64,000 nucleotides of DNA, taken from the NCBI GenBank assembly GCA_030849465.1, contig JARVLF010000001.1, forward strand, positions 248,001 through 312,000, given 5' to 3'. Positions 38,621 to 49,566 of the stretch are shown piece by piece. The notes beneath the pieces are model-generated. The model made no database searches. It was given only the letters and a program-made list of their open reading frames with translations, and was not told the origin of the DNA. Position 1 is the first letter of the stretch; each line of letters opens with the position of its first letter. Source of the stretch: Moesziomyces globuligerus. Lineage: Eukaryota > Basidiomycota > Ustilaginomycetes > Ustilaginales > Ustilaginaceae. The translations under genes were made by a program, and so were the position numbers.

Positions 38621-41327
38621 ATGTCCGGTCGGTGGCATCGGGGCTCCAACACCGGCGCTTCAGGCGAGTCCTACGAGCTCCCTGCCTCGCCACCCTCTGC
38701 AGCGCTCGACGAGCCTTTCCTCGTCAATAACTCCTACGCAACCGATCCCGACTCTACCGACGCCTCCCTTCAACATCTTGCGTCGCCAAAATGGTCTCGC
38801 AGCAATTCGCGCTACTCCCCCGTCGACGAAGGCTTTGAGCCTCACTCGAAGGGCCGCGTCGGCTCATCGGCTTCGGCTTACCCCTTCGATCCAGTCCTCT
38901 CCGACGGTCATCCTGCGCCCATGCAGGAGCGTCCTTTCACACCGCCCTTTGCTCGATCGGGCTCCCGCCCGACGTCCCTAGCAAGCTCTCAAATGCTGTC
39001 TGTGCGCTCTCGCAGCGACTACGACTCCGTCTATCAGCTCTGGCGACAGAGCGGCACTCCTAGCAGCTTCAGGGATTTCGCCGATGACGGCGCCAGCAGC
39101 TACTACGATAGGCGAGGAAGCCAGGCCCGGGATCTCGAGAAGATCGAACAGTACCGTGCCGGCGCTTACGATCCCGCGCCAGGGTCGCCCGTTCTCCAGA
39201 GCCTCCATCAAGGACAGGCGGGTGCCAAAGGTCCCAAGGATTACCGAGCCGTAGGCCTGGCAAAATACGGGCGCGGCAAAGACCAGCGCACGTCGACCAA
39301 GAAGAAGTGGTGCATCGTCCTCGCCGTCGCCGTCGTCATTGCCGTACTTGTCGTCGCCATCGTGGTGCCAATCACTCAAGTACTCCTCAAAGACAAGTCC
39401 AATGACCGTCAAGCCAACGCCAGCGGCTCCAACAGCTCGAACGGCTCCAATTCTGGCTCAGGCAATGCCAACGGATCCGGCGCCACCCCCAAGCCCGCAC
39501 CTCAGGTAGCAACGTGGGGCGTCAACGGATCCACCATCGACCTCGGTAACGGCAACAGCTTCACCTACATCAACAACTTTGGCGGTCACTGGGCCAGCCA
39601 GCCGCTCAACAACTCGGCACAGGCGCAGAACTACACGCCGCCTCTGGATCAGGAGTTCGATTTCGCTCGCAACCGGATCCTCGGCGTCAACCTCGGCGGC
39701 TGGCTCGTCACCGAGCCTTTCATCGTACCTGCGCTGTACGAGCCCTACGAAAACACCTCCACTCCGGCCGTGGATGAGTTCACCCTCTCGCAGCGATACC
39801 GCGCCGAGGGCGGCGCCGACAACCTCCGCGCCAAGATGACGGCGCACTATGAAACGTTCATCACCGAGCAGGACTTTGCTAGAATCGCAGCTGCGGGCCT
39901 CAACTGGGTACGTCTGCCTATCGGCTTCTGGGCCCTCGAAACTTACTCGAACGAGCCCTTCTTGGAAGGAGTCTCGTGGAGCTATGTACTCAAGGCAATC
40001 CAATGGGCACGCAAGTACGGCCTGCGCATCAACCTTGATCTGCACGCCGTACCCGGCTCGCAGAACGCCTACAATCACTCGGGCCGCGTGGGCTTCATCA
40101 ACTACCTGCAAGGTCTGATGGGAAAGGCCAACGGCCAGCGCACGCTCGACTACATCCGACAGATCGCTCAATTCATCAGCCAGCCCGAGATTCGAAACGT
40201 CGTCCCAATGTTCAGCGTGATCAACGAGCCCTACGCGATTTCGATCGGGCAGCCGGCACTCCAGTCGTGGTATTCCGAGGCCTACACGATTCTGCGCAAC
40301 ATCTCGGGCACTGGCGCCGGCAATGGGCCTTACATGACCATCCACGACGGATTTCTTCCGCTGAGCTCCTGGTCGGGCTTCCTGGGCGGAGGCGACCGAG
40401 TTGCTTGGGACACGCATCCCTACCTCTGCTTCGGACAGCAGAACAACGATCCGTGGGACGTGCAGGTCCTCAAGCCGTGTCAACAATTCACGAGTCTGCT
40501 CGACAATGCCCGCTCCAACATGGGCGTCGCGATGGGCGGCGAGATGTCTCTCGCGATCAACGATTGCGGCCTGTATCTCAACGGTGTCGGCGACGGGCAC
40601 AGGTACGACGGCTCCTACCGAGGTCCGACGCCCGGCAACTTCCCGCGGATGGGCTCGTGCCAGCCCTTTGACGACTGGGAAAACTACTCGGACGAGATGA
40701 AGCAAGCAAGGACTGCGACGATTCGCGCTCACTTCGATGGGCTCGCTGCGCGACTTCTTCTTCTGGACTTGGAAGATCGGCGACAGCTTGAGGACGGGCA
40801 AGCCGACATCGCCCATGTGGTCCTACTCGCTGGGATTGCAGCAGGGATGGATGCCGACGAACCCATTGGCCGAGTCGAGCGGTGCCTGCGCGGCTCAGGC
40901 GTCGCGCTTGGGAGCGGGCGTGCCCTCAGCGACGTGGGGCAGCGCCTTCCAGAACTGGCAGACAGGCCAGGCATCGAGCTACTCGCCCAACACCGCGGCG
41001 TACCCCTGGCCGCCCCAGTCGCTGGTCTCGGCCAACACGCCCGTGTCGCAGCTCCCGAGCTACACACCCACCATGTCCGTCACGCCCGTTCCGGCGCCGA
41101 CGATCTCGATCACTGCGACCGTGTCTGGCGACCCGACCCCGAGCCCTACCTTCGGCGCATGGTATAACACGGAGGACACCCGAGGCTTCTTCACCCCCAT
41201 CGCTGGATGCAACTATCCGCCCGACCAGTACAATCTGGCGGGCTGGAACCCGCAAGGCTGGCCGTGCAACGGCGGTCAGCAGAGGAGGCAGATTCAAAAG
41301 GCAATGCCTACGAACCCTCCGCAGTGA
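38621..41327 (+). CDS. Membrane-anchored GH5 exo-1,3-beta-glucanase with a frameshift near the 3' end
   Basis: A type II membrane glucanase expected to act on cell-wall beta-1,3-glucan. The first ATG is 38621 (MSGRWHRGSNTG). Residues 1-225 are cytosolic and Ser-rich, a single transmembrane segment lies at about 228-256, then a Ser/Asn/Gly stalk and the GH5_9 domain (ILGVNLGGWLVTEPFI, LNWVRLPIGFWALE, INLDLHAVPGSQN). The acid/base Glu536 (VINEP) and the nucleophile Glu641 (GGEMS) are present. At about 40737 the reading frame changes. Conserved GH5 sequence (DFFFWTWKIG, PMWSYSLGLQQGW) continues one base ahead and runs to the stop at 41325-41327. Read without correction, the protein ends at 41167 with about 140 unrelated residues. 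No GT donor exists near the break, so an intron is unlikely. The whole span is 2707 nt, one more than a multiple of three, consistent with a single extra base. Assembly error or a true mutation are both possible. Confidence 0.88.
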
Positions 41328-42101
41328 ATCCGATGTCTCCCCTCATTATTATTGGACAATAGGCCATCGGCCGCAACCTTGTATTTCTAGCCGCTGATTC
41401 GTGGAACGCTGCTTCCGTCTCGTTTGTCACTGCTTGTGTCTGGCGCAATCGTACGGGTCTCGCAGCATTCTGAATCGCTTGACATGTGCGGACGTCGAGC
41501 AGGTGGCGGTCGAACTGGAAGCGCGCAGCAGCCGACGTGCGGTTGGGAGCCAAAGAAGGATCCGACGCTGTTCCCGCTCAGCTGCGTGCAGGCGTGCCGA
41601 AACGCCGTGGCGGCAAGAGGACGATGTTAAGTTCAGAGTCACCAGCGAGCCGTTGTTCTGGCTCATCAGAGCGCAAGCGTGGTGGCTCAAAGCGATCTGG
41701 AGTTTTGCATCAACGGCTTGCAAGGATGGAGGGGGCTCGTCGAGGTGCGGGACACGTGGGCCGCGTGAGAATTTGTTAGATTCGACTTGGCGCGTGGGGA
41801 GATAACCGAGCGCATATGGCGGCAACGCGTGGGACCCCTGCAGGTCGGAATGTTGGCCGCCTGTCAAGTTGAGCCGCTGCGCCAACGGCTGCCAGCGGTT
41901 GAGCGTGGACCCTTGCGTGCGTGCCTGCAAGCTTGTAGCTTACGCTGGGGACGAGCGGGAACGACGGCTCTTTTCAGTGCTGACCTTGAACCTTTGGCCC
42001 AGAGGTCTGAAGAAGAGCAGCTCGAATGTGCGCTGTGGCGCTTGCTTCTTCTCCATCATCTGTCGCTCGATCCTTTTGCGCCGGCGAGTCCGAGGCACGT
42101 C
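41328..42101. other. Intergenic: GH5 3' flank and acyltransferase leader
   Basis: About 770 bp. The acyltransferase frame extends back to 41787, with one upstream ATG at 41850, but this part has an atypical Arg/Leu-rich composition and reads like leader sequence. No repeats or core elements stood out. Confidence 0.5.
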
Positions 42102-44210
42102 ATGTCGAGCCTCACCATCAACCCATCCGATGCGCCAAGCAGCGATGCTGCGGGGCGTCATCTCGGCGTCCTTGCCCAAGGCGCGCGGCGGCTTGCAGCG
42201 CGGAGCATGGCGTCGCTGCGCTCGCATAGCGGCTACAGCGCCCACAGCGGCCACAGTATTTCGGCGTCCTCAGCTGACCCAGCATCCGCTTCGTCCGCAG
42301 CGACATCGATCCATCCTCCGTCATCGAGCTCGGAGGAGGCCAAACCTGCACATCGTCCACCCGAGTCGACCTCCGAGTTCCGATGGCACTACCTGCCCGC
42401 CTCCTCCACCAGCGCAACGGCACCGCATGTGTGGTGGCGTAATGTGGATTCGATGGCCAACTTTATCCTGCACTGGCAGAACCGCTTCCACGCGCACGGC
42501 GACATGTTCGGCACGTGTCTCGTCGGGCGTTCGACGGGTGCCTGCGTGCTGACCGAGGCTGGGTTGAGGGAAGCGGTTCGGAGGCTACGGTTCGCGCATC
42601 CGACGGTGGCGCTACGACTGGCAAGACGCCACGAGCTCGGGATCGAACCGCTGGCCCTGCCGAGCTTTGTGGAGAAGCACGTCGATTTGCAGGTGGCGCT
42701 CGTCTACGATGGAGTAACGACCGAAGACGACGTCGAGCGCTGGTTGGACGAGGTCGTCATCATCCATGATGAAGAGAGGCAGGAGGACGAGGTGGAGTTC
42801 GCGAGGTTTGTAGCCGAGGCGACACGGGATGGAGTCGCGGGGAGGGATCGGCTGCGGGTGCACTTTTGGCCGTGCGACGAGGCGGCCGGGATCGACGCTA
42901 GGGTGGCGGTCGAACAGTGCCACTCTGTCTCGGAAGGCATCGGCACTCTGCTGGTCTTCAACCACCTCCTCTCGTTCATCGCTGGGGTGTTAGCCAACTC
43001 CTCTCGGGAGGCGGTGGAGTGGGGAAGCGAAGTGGTGCGGTTGGAGCCTGCGCTGCAGGATGCGATCGAGCATGCGCCTGCCTCGTGGGACGTCTCGCGC
43101 GAGGAGCGCAAGCAGGTCGAAAAGGTGAACCAGGAGCGCATGAACGGCAAGGCTGCGCCGCCCAACGTGGTCGATAAGCTGGCGGGCAAGGTGGTCGGAC
43201 TGACGCTGCGTAGTCACAAGAGTCGGAGTCGGTTGTGCGCCAAGGTCGTTGCGCCCCCTTTGGTGGCCGTGTGTAGAGGCGTGGCCGAGAAGGGTGACAT
43301 GTTGCCGCTCGGATTGCTGCCACAGACTGGCAAGCCGTTTGAGGGTCAGCGGACGCACACGGCCTTTATGAGCCAGACGCTCGATGCGGCGCAGACCAAG
43401 CAGCTACTGACGGTGCTCAAGGCACGTGGCTTGACGTTGGCGCCGTTCCTCGAAGCGTGCAGTCACATGGCTACGACCTGGGTGCGCAAGCACCGAGGAC
43501 TCGTCAGCAACCCCAAGCGCAACCGAGGCTACGATGCCCCCACACGCATTCTTGGGTCGTTTTCCAACGCCATCAGCAAGCGCGATACCCTCCAACCGGC
43601 ATATCGCTCCTACCTGGGCCTCTGCATGAGCGGCTTCCCCACCAAAGTACCCGTAGCCCATGCCACGTGGTCCCCAGAGGCGGAGCTGTCCCAGCGATCT
43701 TCACCCAGCGATCCGCGCGATCTACTCCCGCACGTCTCGGCGCAGGACCTCTCGCAACTCCTTGCGCTGACCCAGGAGCTCGCAGAGCAGTACACTGCCG
43801 GACGCAACAACGACAACTGGCTCCGCTACGACAAAGCCCTCATGTTCGACACGATGCATACCGAATACCTCTTCCTCCGCCGCGATGCCCACTACCCTTC
43901 CATGCCCTGGCTCAGCTCCGTAGGTCGCGTCGACTCGTTCTTCTCCCCCTCCCATCCCATCGCAGAAAACGACTCGCTCGATGTTCGCAACCTCCGCATC
44001 CTAGGCCGCGTCGGAATCCGCCAACCCATCCTCCACGTCTTCTCCTTCCGCACCCAAACCACCCTCCAACTCTCGTACGCCGACTGGCACTACCCCACCC
44101 CTCCCTACCCCGACGCCCCACAAAACATCCTCGCCTTCTGGCTCCAGACCTTCCACTCCACCATCCTCAGCCTCCTCGCCTCGCCTCCCCCTCTCACCCC
44201 CGCGTGCTGA
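42102..44210 (+). CDS. CoA-dependent acyltransferase-like protein with a variant HxxxE active-site motif
   Basis: A 702-residue intronless protein that looks like the chloramphenicol-acetyltransferase/condensation fold used by trichothecene 15-O-acetyltransferases and alcohol acetyltransferases. The N-terminal 90 residues are Ser/Ala/His-rich and disordered. The fold seems to begin near FRWHYLPASS and continues with MANFILHWQNRFHAHGDMFG. The place of the catalytic HHxxxDG motif is taken by CHSVSEGIG, His274 to Gly281, so the usual Asp is Glu278. The C-terminal half has PTRILGSFSNAISKRDT, NDNWLRYDKALMFDTMHTEY and LQLSYADWHYP, which could form the acceptor tunnel. An alternative start at 41850 would add 84 residues. 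The substrate is unknown, and loss of activity is possible. Convergent with the Reg1 gene, 241 bp from stop to stop. Confidence 0.72.
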   Translation: MSSLTINPSDAPSSDAAGRHLGVLAQGARRLAARSMASLRSHSGYSAHSGHSISASSADPASASSAATSIHPPSSSSEEAKPAHRPPESTSEFRWHYLPASSTSATAPHVWWRNVDSMANFILHWQNRFHAHGDMFGTCLVGRSTGACVLTEAGLREAVRRLRFAHPTVALRLARRHELGIEPLALPSFVEKHVDLQVALVYDGVTTEDDVERWLDEVVIIHDEERQEDEVEFARFVAEATRDGVAGRDRLRVHFWPCDEAAGIDARVAVEQCHSVSEGIGTLLVFNHLLSFIAGVLANSSREAVEWGSEVVRLEPALQDAIEHAPASWDVSREERKQVEKVNQERMNGKAAPPNVVDKLAGKVVGLTLRSHKSRSRLCAKVVAPPLVAVCRGVAEKGDMLPLGLLPQTGKPFEGQRTHTAFMSQTLDAAQTKQLLTVLKARGLTLAPFLEACSHMATTWVRKHRGLVSNPKRNRGYDAPTRILGSFSNAISKRDTLQPAYRSYLGLCMSGFPTKVPVAHATWSPEAELSQRSSPSDPRDLLPHVSAQDLSQLLALTQELAEQYTAGRNNDNWLRYDKALMFDTMHTEYLFLRRDAHYPSMPWLSSVGRVDSFFSPSHPIAENDSLDVRNLRILGRVGIRQPILHVFSFRTQTTLQLSYADWHYPTPPYPDAPQNILAFWLQTFHSTILSLLASPPPLTPAC

Positions 44211-44400
44211 GCCGCACCACCAGCGCGTTTCCTTCTGTTCTGTTCGGCTGCGTCGCCATGCGAGAGAATCGAAGATGATTCGGGATGATTCGGGACCTGC
44301 AACCGAAAATGATGCGAGCGGGCGCGCGAGAATACAAGCGGAAGCCAGGAACGGGCGTATAGGAATGCAGCTAGGTAAGGGGAAGAAGATGTGGGGAAGC

Positions 44401-44416
44401 AGAGAGAGAGAGAGAG
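44401..44416. repeat. (AG)8 dinucleotide run
   Basis: Eight AG units between the convergent stops of the acyltransferase and Reg1-type genes, in 3' UTR or terminator DNA. Simple slippage repeat. Confidence 0.6.
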
Positions 44417-44451
44417 ATAGATGATTGATGGCCCAAGGGTTTTGTTGTGCT

Positions 44452-47034
44452 TCATCCTTCGCGCCACGAGCGGCCGCGGTCGCCCGTACCGAGGAGAGCG
44501 CCGATGAGGTCGCGAGCGGTGTTGACGATCTCGACGGCGCGACCGATGATGCCGCCCTCGTCCTCCTCGACGTAGTCGTGGGCGAGTGGAACGCGGGGTT
44601 CCGAGTTGTGCGGCGCCACGAGTGCGCCCGTGGCGCTGGTGCGGCGCGGCAGCGTCGGGCTGGACGGTCCACCCCCGGTGATGTCCGCGCCGCTGCCCGA
44701 CCCCGAACGGCGCTTGCCGCTCGCGCGTGCGAGGATAAACGTGGGCGTGTTCAGCGGCGTCGGACCCACCTCGACGGGCCCATCGGGACTAACAACACTG
44801 GCGACCTTGGAGGCCGGCGCTTTGTTGCTCGGGATGTTCTCAACGTCCACGCTCAGCTCGGTCGCCGCCGCGTTGGGCGAGGCCGACTTGGCGCGGTTGG
44901 CCGCCGCTCTGGACCCCTTGCGGTCGTCGGACCAGTAGCTTCGGTCTTCGCCGTACATGTAGCGGTCGCCATCGCGGTCCTGGGACGAGCGGTTGGATCC
45001 ACCGTCGTCCTTGGCGTCCAGGTGCGGGCTCGCCGGGAAGTGCGGGCTCGCCAGGCCGTACGATCCCTGGCCGTCCGAGTCGTACTCGTTCAGGGCCCGA
45101 TTCGCGACCGGACGCGCCTTTCCTCCGTACGCCGCTGCATCTCCAGCTCGAAGGCCATCAGCTCCATCTCGACCGGCGTCCTTGCCGGTCCGAAAGGACT
45201 CGCCCCGCGCCGTGCCGCGTGCATTGACGGGCGAAGCCGAAGCGGGGCTGGTGGACGAGGCCGAGTAGCGGTCGTAGCTGCCATTGACGATCGAGTTGGT
45301 AGGCGAGTGGCCGGACGAGTTGCCGCTGTTGGTGCGTCCGCGTCCCTGCCGCGCAGCGTCCTGGATGCGCTCGTAGCTGGCCGAGCTGCCGAGCCGTTGC
45401 GAGGGCCGGCCCCTCTCACGGTCGTCGCCACGAGCCGCCTCGTACGAGTCCTGGAAGGAGGACGACTCCTGATGCGAGGTGCCGAGCACGTCGTAGTCGC
45501 CCTCGGCCTCGAGGCTACGCGCATCGTAGTCTTCTGCGGCGGTCTGATGCACGATGCGATGCTTCAGGATGCCGCGGGGTGCGGCACTGGTCTGCGATGG
45601 CTCCGGTACCGCGGTGGCTATATCTTGAGGCGACGTGGATGATGAGGATCCGTCAGTCCTGTCTGACTCGCTGTGGTCAAAAAAGCTTCCGTAGGGCCGG
45701 GAAGCGTCAGGGCTGCTCGCAGCGTCGCCAGTGTTAAAAACCGGCCCGTTGGCATTGGCGTGGTCGGGGCCATCGCCCATGTCGGGACCGTCAAAGTATT
45801 CAAAGTCGCCGGTGAAATCGTCGTCGAGGTCCCACTGCACACCACGCGCGGTGGGGTCGCCGTGGCTGGTGGGGATGCCGGCGCGTGCGTACCCGTACTG
45901 AGCGGCGTAGGTGGAGACGGTGCTGCCGTTGTTAGCACGCGTGGCCAAGAAGCCCGTGGGGTCGACGACGGCGGGGGAAGGCGCCGGATATGTATCCGAG
46001 GTCTTGAGGCGGGTTGGGGCGAGCTTCGCGATGGTGGCTTCCAAGTGCTTGGAGGTGGAGGAGGAGGCGTGGGAGATGGCGGGCGAGGTTCGGGGGCTGG
46101 ACTTCATGGTTAGGACCTCCTCCTCCTCGCTGGTGGCGTAATCTTCCTCTTCCTCGAGCTCGTCCTCCTCGTAGTCGTCGTAGTTGGGGTACTGGTGGTC
46201 CAAGGCGATGCACTGCTCGACGCGGTGGTTGAAGCTGATGTGACGTTTCTCTTCCGAGGCGGCACTGTCGGCGCGTCTGACGCTAGGCGACTTCTTCTTC
46301 TGGGCCGAGACGAGGGGCATGGCGCTTGGCGAGCTGCTGGCGCGCTTGGGCGACCTGGCGACGAGGTTGGAGTCGGACTTGACGGAAAAGAGGGCCTTGC
46401 GCTGGTTGGCCTCTGCGGCCTGGCGGTCCTGCTCCTGGACGTGGTCGTCGATGGGGTTGGTGGCGAGCTCGACGTTGGGAGAGGCGGAGTTTCCGGGGGT
46501 GGTAAGCATGTCCGAGATGGTGCGGTGCTTGAGGATGGAGCGGACGCGGTGACCGTCGTCGAGATCGAGGCGGTCAGCCGTGGTGGCCTGCTTGGGAGCG
46601 GGGACCGACTCGACGTGCTCGTGCAGGGGCCCATAGAGCCAAGTGACGTCGCTGTCTTTGAGCCTGTTGAGATGCACGGAGGGATGAAGGTCAGCGTCGG
46701 AAGCGCAGCATGCATTCGGACACGGAGAGGAGAGCAGAGCGAGAGTGTATGCAGCGAAGCGAACTTACCAGTTGAGAGTCTCTGGGCTGATGGTTTTGAG
46801 GTTGCCGCGCTGCTTTGCCCAGGTGCGCCAACTGGCGTTTTCGAGCCTGACACCGTTTGCGATCTGGTTCTTCTGCTTGGTCATGGCCTTCCAGCTGCTC
46901 CAGACATCCTCGTCGGTCCACTGGTGACTGAGGTAGTCGACGCAGACGGTGGGCATGCGGGACTCGATCTGGGCATCGTCGGGAGCGGGGACGTTGTTGG
47001 CCACGGTTGGGTAGGGTTGGGGAGTGGACAGCAT
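44452..47034 (-). CDS. REG1: Reg1-type regulatory subunit of protein phosphatase 1 (two exons)
   Basis: Targets PP1 (Glc7) to Snf1 kinase substrates, and so sets glucose repression. Exons are 47034-46769 and 46663-44452. The 105-nt intron has a GTAAGT donor and a CAACAG acceptor, splits a Trp codon in ETLNW-LKDSD, and gives 825 residues in frame. Residues about 33-105 are the Reg1 signature (DYLSHQWTDEDVWSSW, RLENASWRTWAKQR, SPETLNWLKDSDVTWLYGPL), also catalogued as an AreA-like GATA-N-terminal domain. A PP1-docking RVxF-type motif is RHISF at 229-233 inside EKRHISFNHRVEQCIALD, exactly as in Reg1 proteins. An RSILKHRTISDML block lies at 130-142 and a similar RGILKHR later. The remainder is acidic and Ser-rich. 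Yeast Reg1 is 1014 residues. A 2.5-kb noncoding region lies upstream. Confidence 0.93.
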
Positions 47035-49566
47035 TTTGGGCTAGTGCACGGGTCTATCGAGGATTTTGGCCTGGCGCAAGGGATGGCGGAGATGGCTGTG
47101 CGGTGAAAGCGAGCAAAAGAGACTGTCCGGAGGGCGGCGCGAAGGGGATTCGCTGCACCTCTCACTTGCGCTGGGAGGACATGAGCCCTATGCGATGGTG
47201 GCGGGGTAGTCGTAGAAGCGGATTGCGACGAAGGTTGCAGCCTGGATGGTCTCAAACTACCGATTGCTGGCTGCGGTGAAGCGTCAACGTGAGCGCTCGG
47301 ATCCTAGCACGATGATTATGTGCAGCAGGCCACGCTTGCGCCGAAAGGATGAGGTCTGGGGTTTGCAGTCGCCAAGAGCGGTGGACGAGGAGTGCTGAAA
47401 GCCCGTTTGCAGACTGGCTCGAGTGAACGCGGGTGGAGTCGCGCAGGAAAGCGTTCCGAGATGCAAGATGGCTGGACGGTGAGAGATGGTTTGACCGCAG
47501 CGGTGGCCAAGAAGGAACCGTACCTCGGACGACTCGGATGACGACGACGACGAATGATCGCGGTGTGGGAGGGTGGAGGCAAAGTGAAAGGGAGAGAGGT
47601 GCTGGGGACGAGATTGACACAAAAGGTGAATTTGGCTGGCGGCGCTCGATGGCGATGGGGACGCCGCTTTGGGCGAGCGATACAGTATGCGAGCGGCAAT
47701 CTGACGCTGGCTGGCTCTCTCTGGCTCAGTGGGCTGAGGATGCACTCGGCTGGCTGAGGCTCAGTCCAGGGCCCTCACGCCTCGCTCGCGCCCTCCTCTC
47801 CACTCACGCACTCAGACTGCGCGCATGGGCGGTTTCGGGTGGCCCGCTTGAGCTGACGCTGCGTCGCTGTTGCTTTCTTTGTATTGCTCACTGGCCCACG
47901 CGCTCGTAGTGCGTCGACGAGCGCGACTACGAAATTCGCCATTCGCCGCAATTCAAGAAAATCGCGAAAATCGTCGCTCTATTTCAACGGAGTCGAGCCT
48001 GCCATCTCGCGCGGATGCTCCAAGGGCCTTGCTTGCACCGAACTTGCTCCGCGTACAGCACATCAGCCAAAGTCGGGCCCCCGTTCGCCTCCTTGTCACT
48101 CTGGCACCGATGTCTTTGGAAGAAAACGCCAGCCCGCGAGCACAGTAAGCACATCGAAGCCAAGCGGATTGGCAATCGACCGTCGACCGCCGCCTTCTGC
48201 ACGGAGTGTGCACGGTGTGGGCAGAAAAGCAAGGCATGCAGGGCATTTCCAGAATGTGGATCGATTTCCACCGATCCAAGATCTCGTTATCTCGCCCCGG
48301 TGTGGGCTGGATTTTTCCTAAACCTTGCTTTCCGTCCGGCTCGACAGTCGCCAGCTTGGTCGGTGCCCGTTCTCACACCCCGCACCGTGCTGCTTCCATC
48401 TGCCTCGGGTCGATCAGTGCTCAGAAGCGCCGTCACTGTGTGAAAAGCCATCCGAGAGACTGCCAATCGAGGTATCATGTGACCCCAGAGGCAGGAGGGA
48501 AATGCACGGAAGAAGCTGTTTGATAACGGAGCGATTGCATTCTAGCCAGTGACTTTGCCCATCTACTACTGTATCCAGCGCCAATCACGTAGTGCTCTGG
48601 TCTGCAACGTATCGCGATCTTCCGGAGGCCGAGTCGCCTCTTGGCTTTTGAAGGATTCCGTTCCAACGCACCGCATGCACACCAGACGCACTACGAGGAA
48701 ATCCTGCATGAGCCTCGCGCCCAAAACTTGCCCCCCCCCCTCCACGCGGCCCTACGCAAAGTTTTCGCGCCCCCCCCCCTGTCATTCGTGACCATCGCGA
48801 TCACAAACCCATTCAGAAGAGACCCTGGTCATCATCTCTCTCAACACTACGACCACAGTGCGCGGGTGAGCACCTGTGTCGTTGTGGAGCTGGACCAAAG
48901 TTGCGACGAATGTAACAAAGATGGTAGAGGGGGGGTGGGGGGAGCTGGGTCGGAGTTGGTAGACACTCCAAAGGGGATGCGGGTGAGGATTGGAAGCGCA
49001 CGCGCCAAGCTCCAGGGCTCGCCCAAGAGAGTCGAGCCGAGGCTGGACAAGCCCGCTTCATCCGAACCATGCCACTTTTGTGGCCTTCGGACAAATATCC
49101 TCGCGTCGATCCTGCACCCAAACCGCACTCGATCTGGCTGTGTGGACCCGATGCGCTGCAACGCGAGCCAAAGCGGACCGCAAAGAGCTCGTGGTTGCGT
49201 TTGAAGTCATAGCTTTCTCCGCTGCCCCAAGATCCGACGTGCTGGATCGAACGTGCTTCACTTGGATGTCCGATTCTCAGTGCGGGGTCTGAGACACCAG
49301 GTCACGCGCTCCGCGCACATTCCATCCTGCGCAACAGCGACTTGCGTCCATCCACAGGGCTCATTGCCCGGTCTGCTGCATCCAGCAGCAAACTTTACAC
49401 GACTCACAGAGGCCTGCGCAATCGTATCGTGCGTGCTCGTGCATGCTCCCTGCGCGGATCCTATCGCGTAACCTCGCCCGATCTCAGCTTCGCTTTCCGC
49501 AGTCCTCGACGTCACACTGACAGTGCTACAACCAGGTATCATTGCGCTGCAGCCGCTACCGCCTGC
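47035..49566. other. Longest intergenic region, upstream of the Reg1-type gene
   Basis: 2.5 kb with no supported gene. It has two C10 homopolymers (48731-48740 and 48770-48779) and a nearby G-rich tract around 48930. Short frames on both strands are mutually overlapping and featureless. It should contain the REG1-type promoter and long leader and the 3' flank of the next gene. Confidence 0.55.
48731..48779. repeat. Paired C10 homopolymers
   Basis: Two runs of ten C, 29 bp apart, in noncoding DNA. They are prone to length variation and sequencing error. Confidence 0.75.

Noticed and set aside
40650..40770. An intron to explain the GH5 frame change
   Set aside because: There is no usable GT donor between about 40660 and the break, and the conserved protein sequence is nearly continuous across it.
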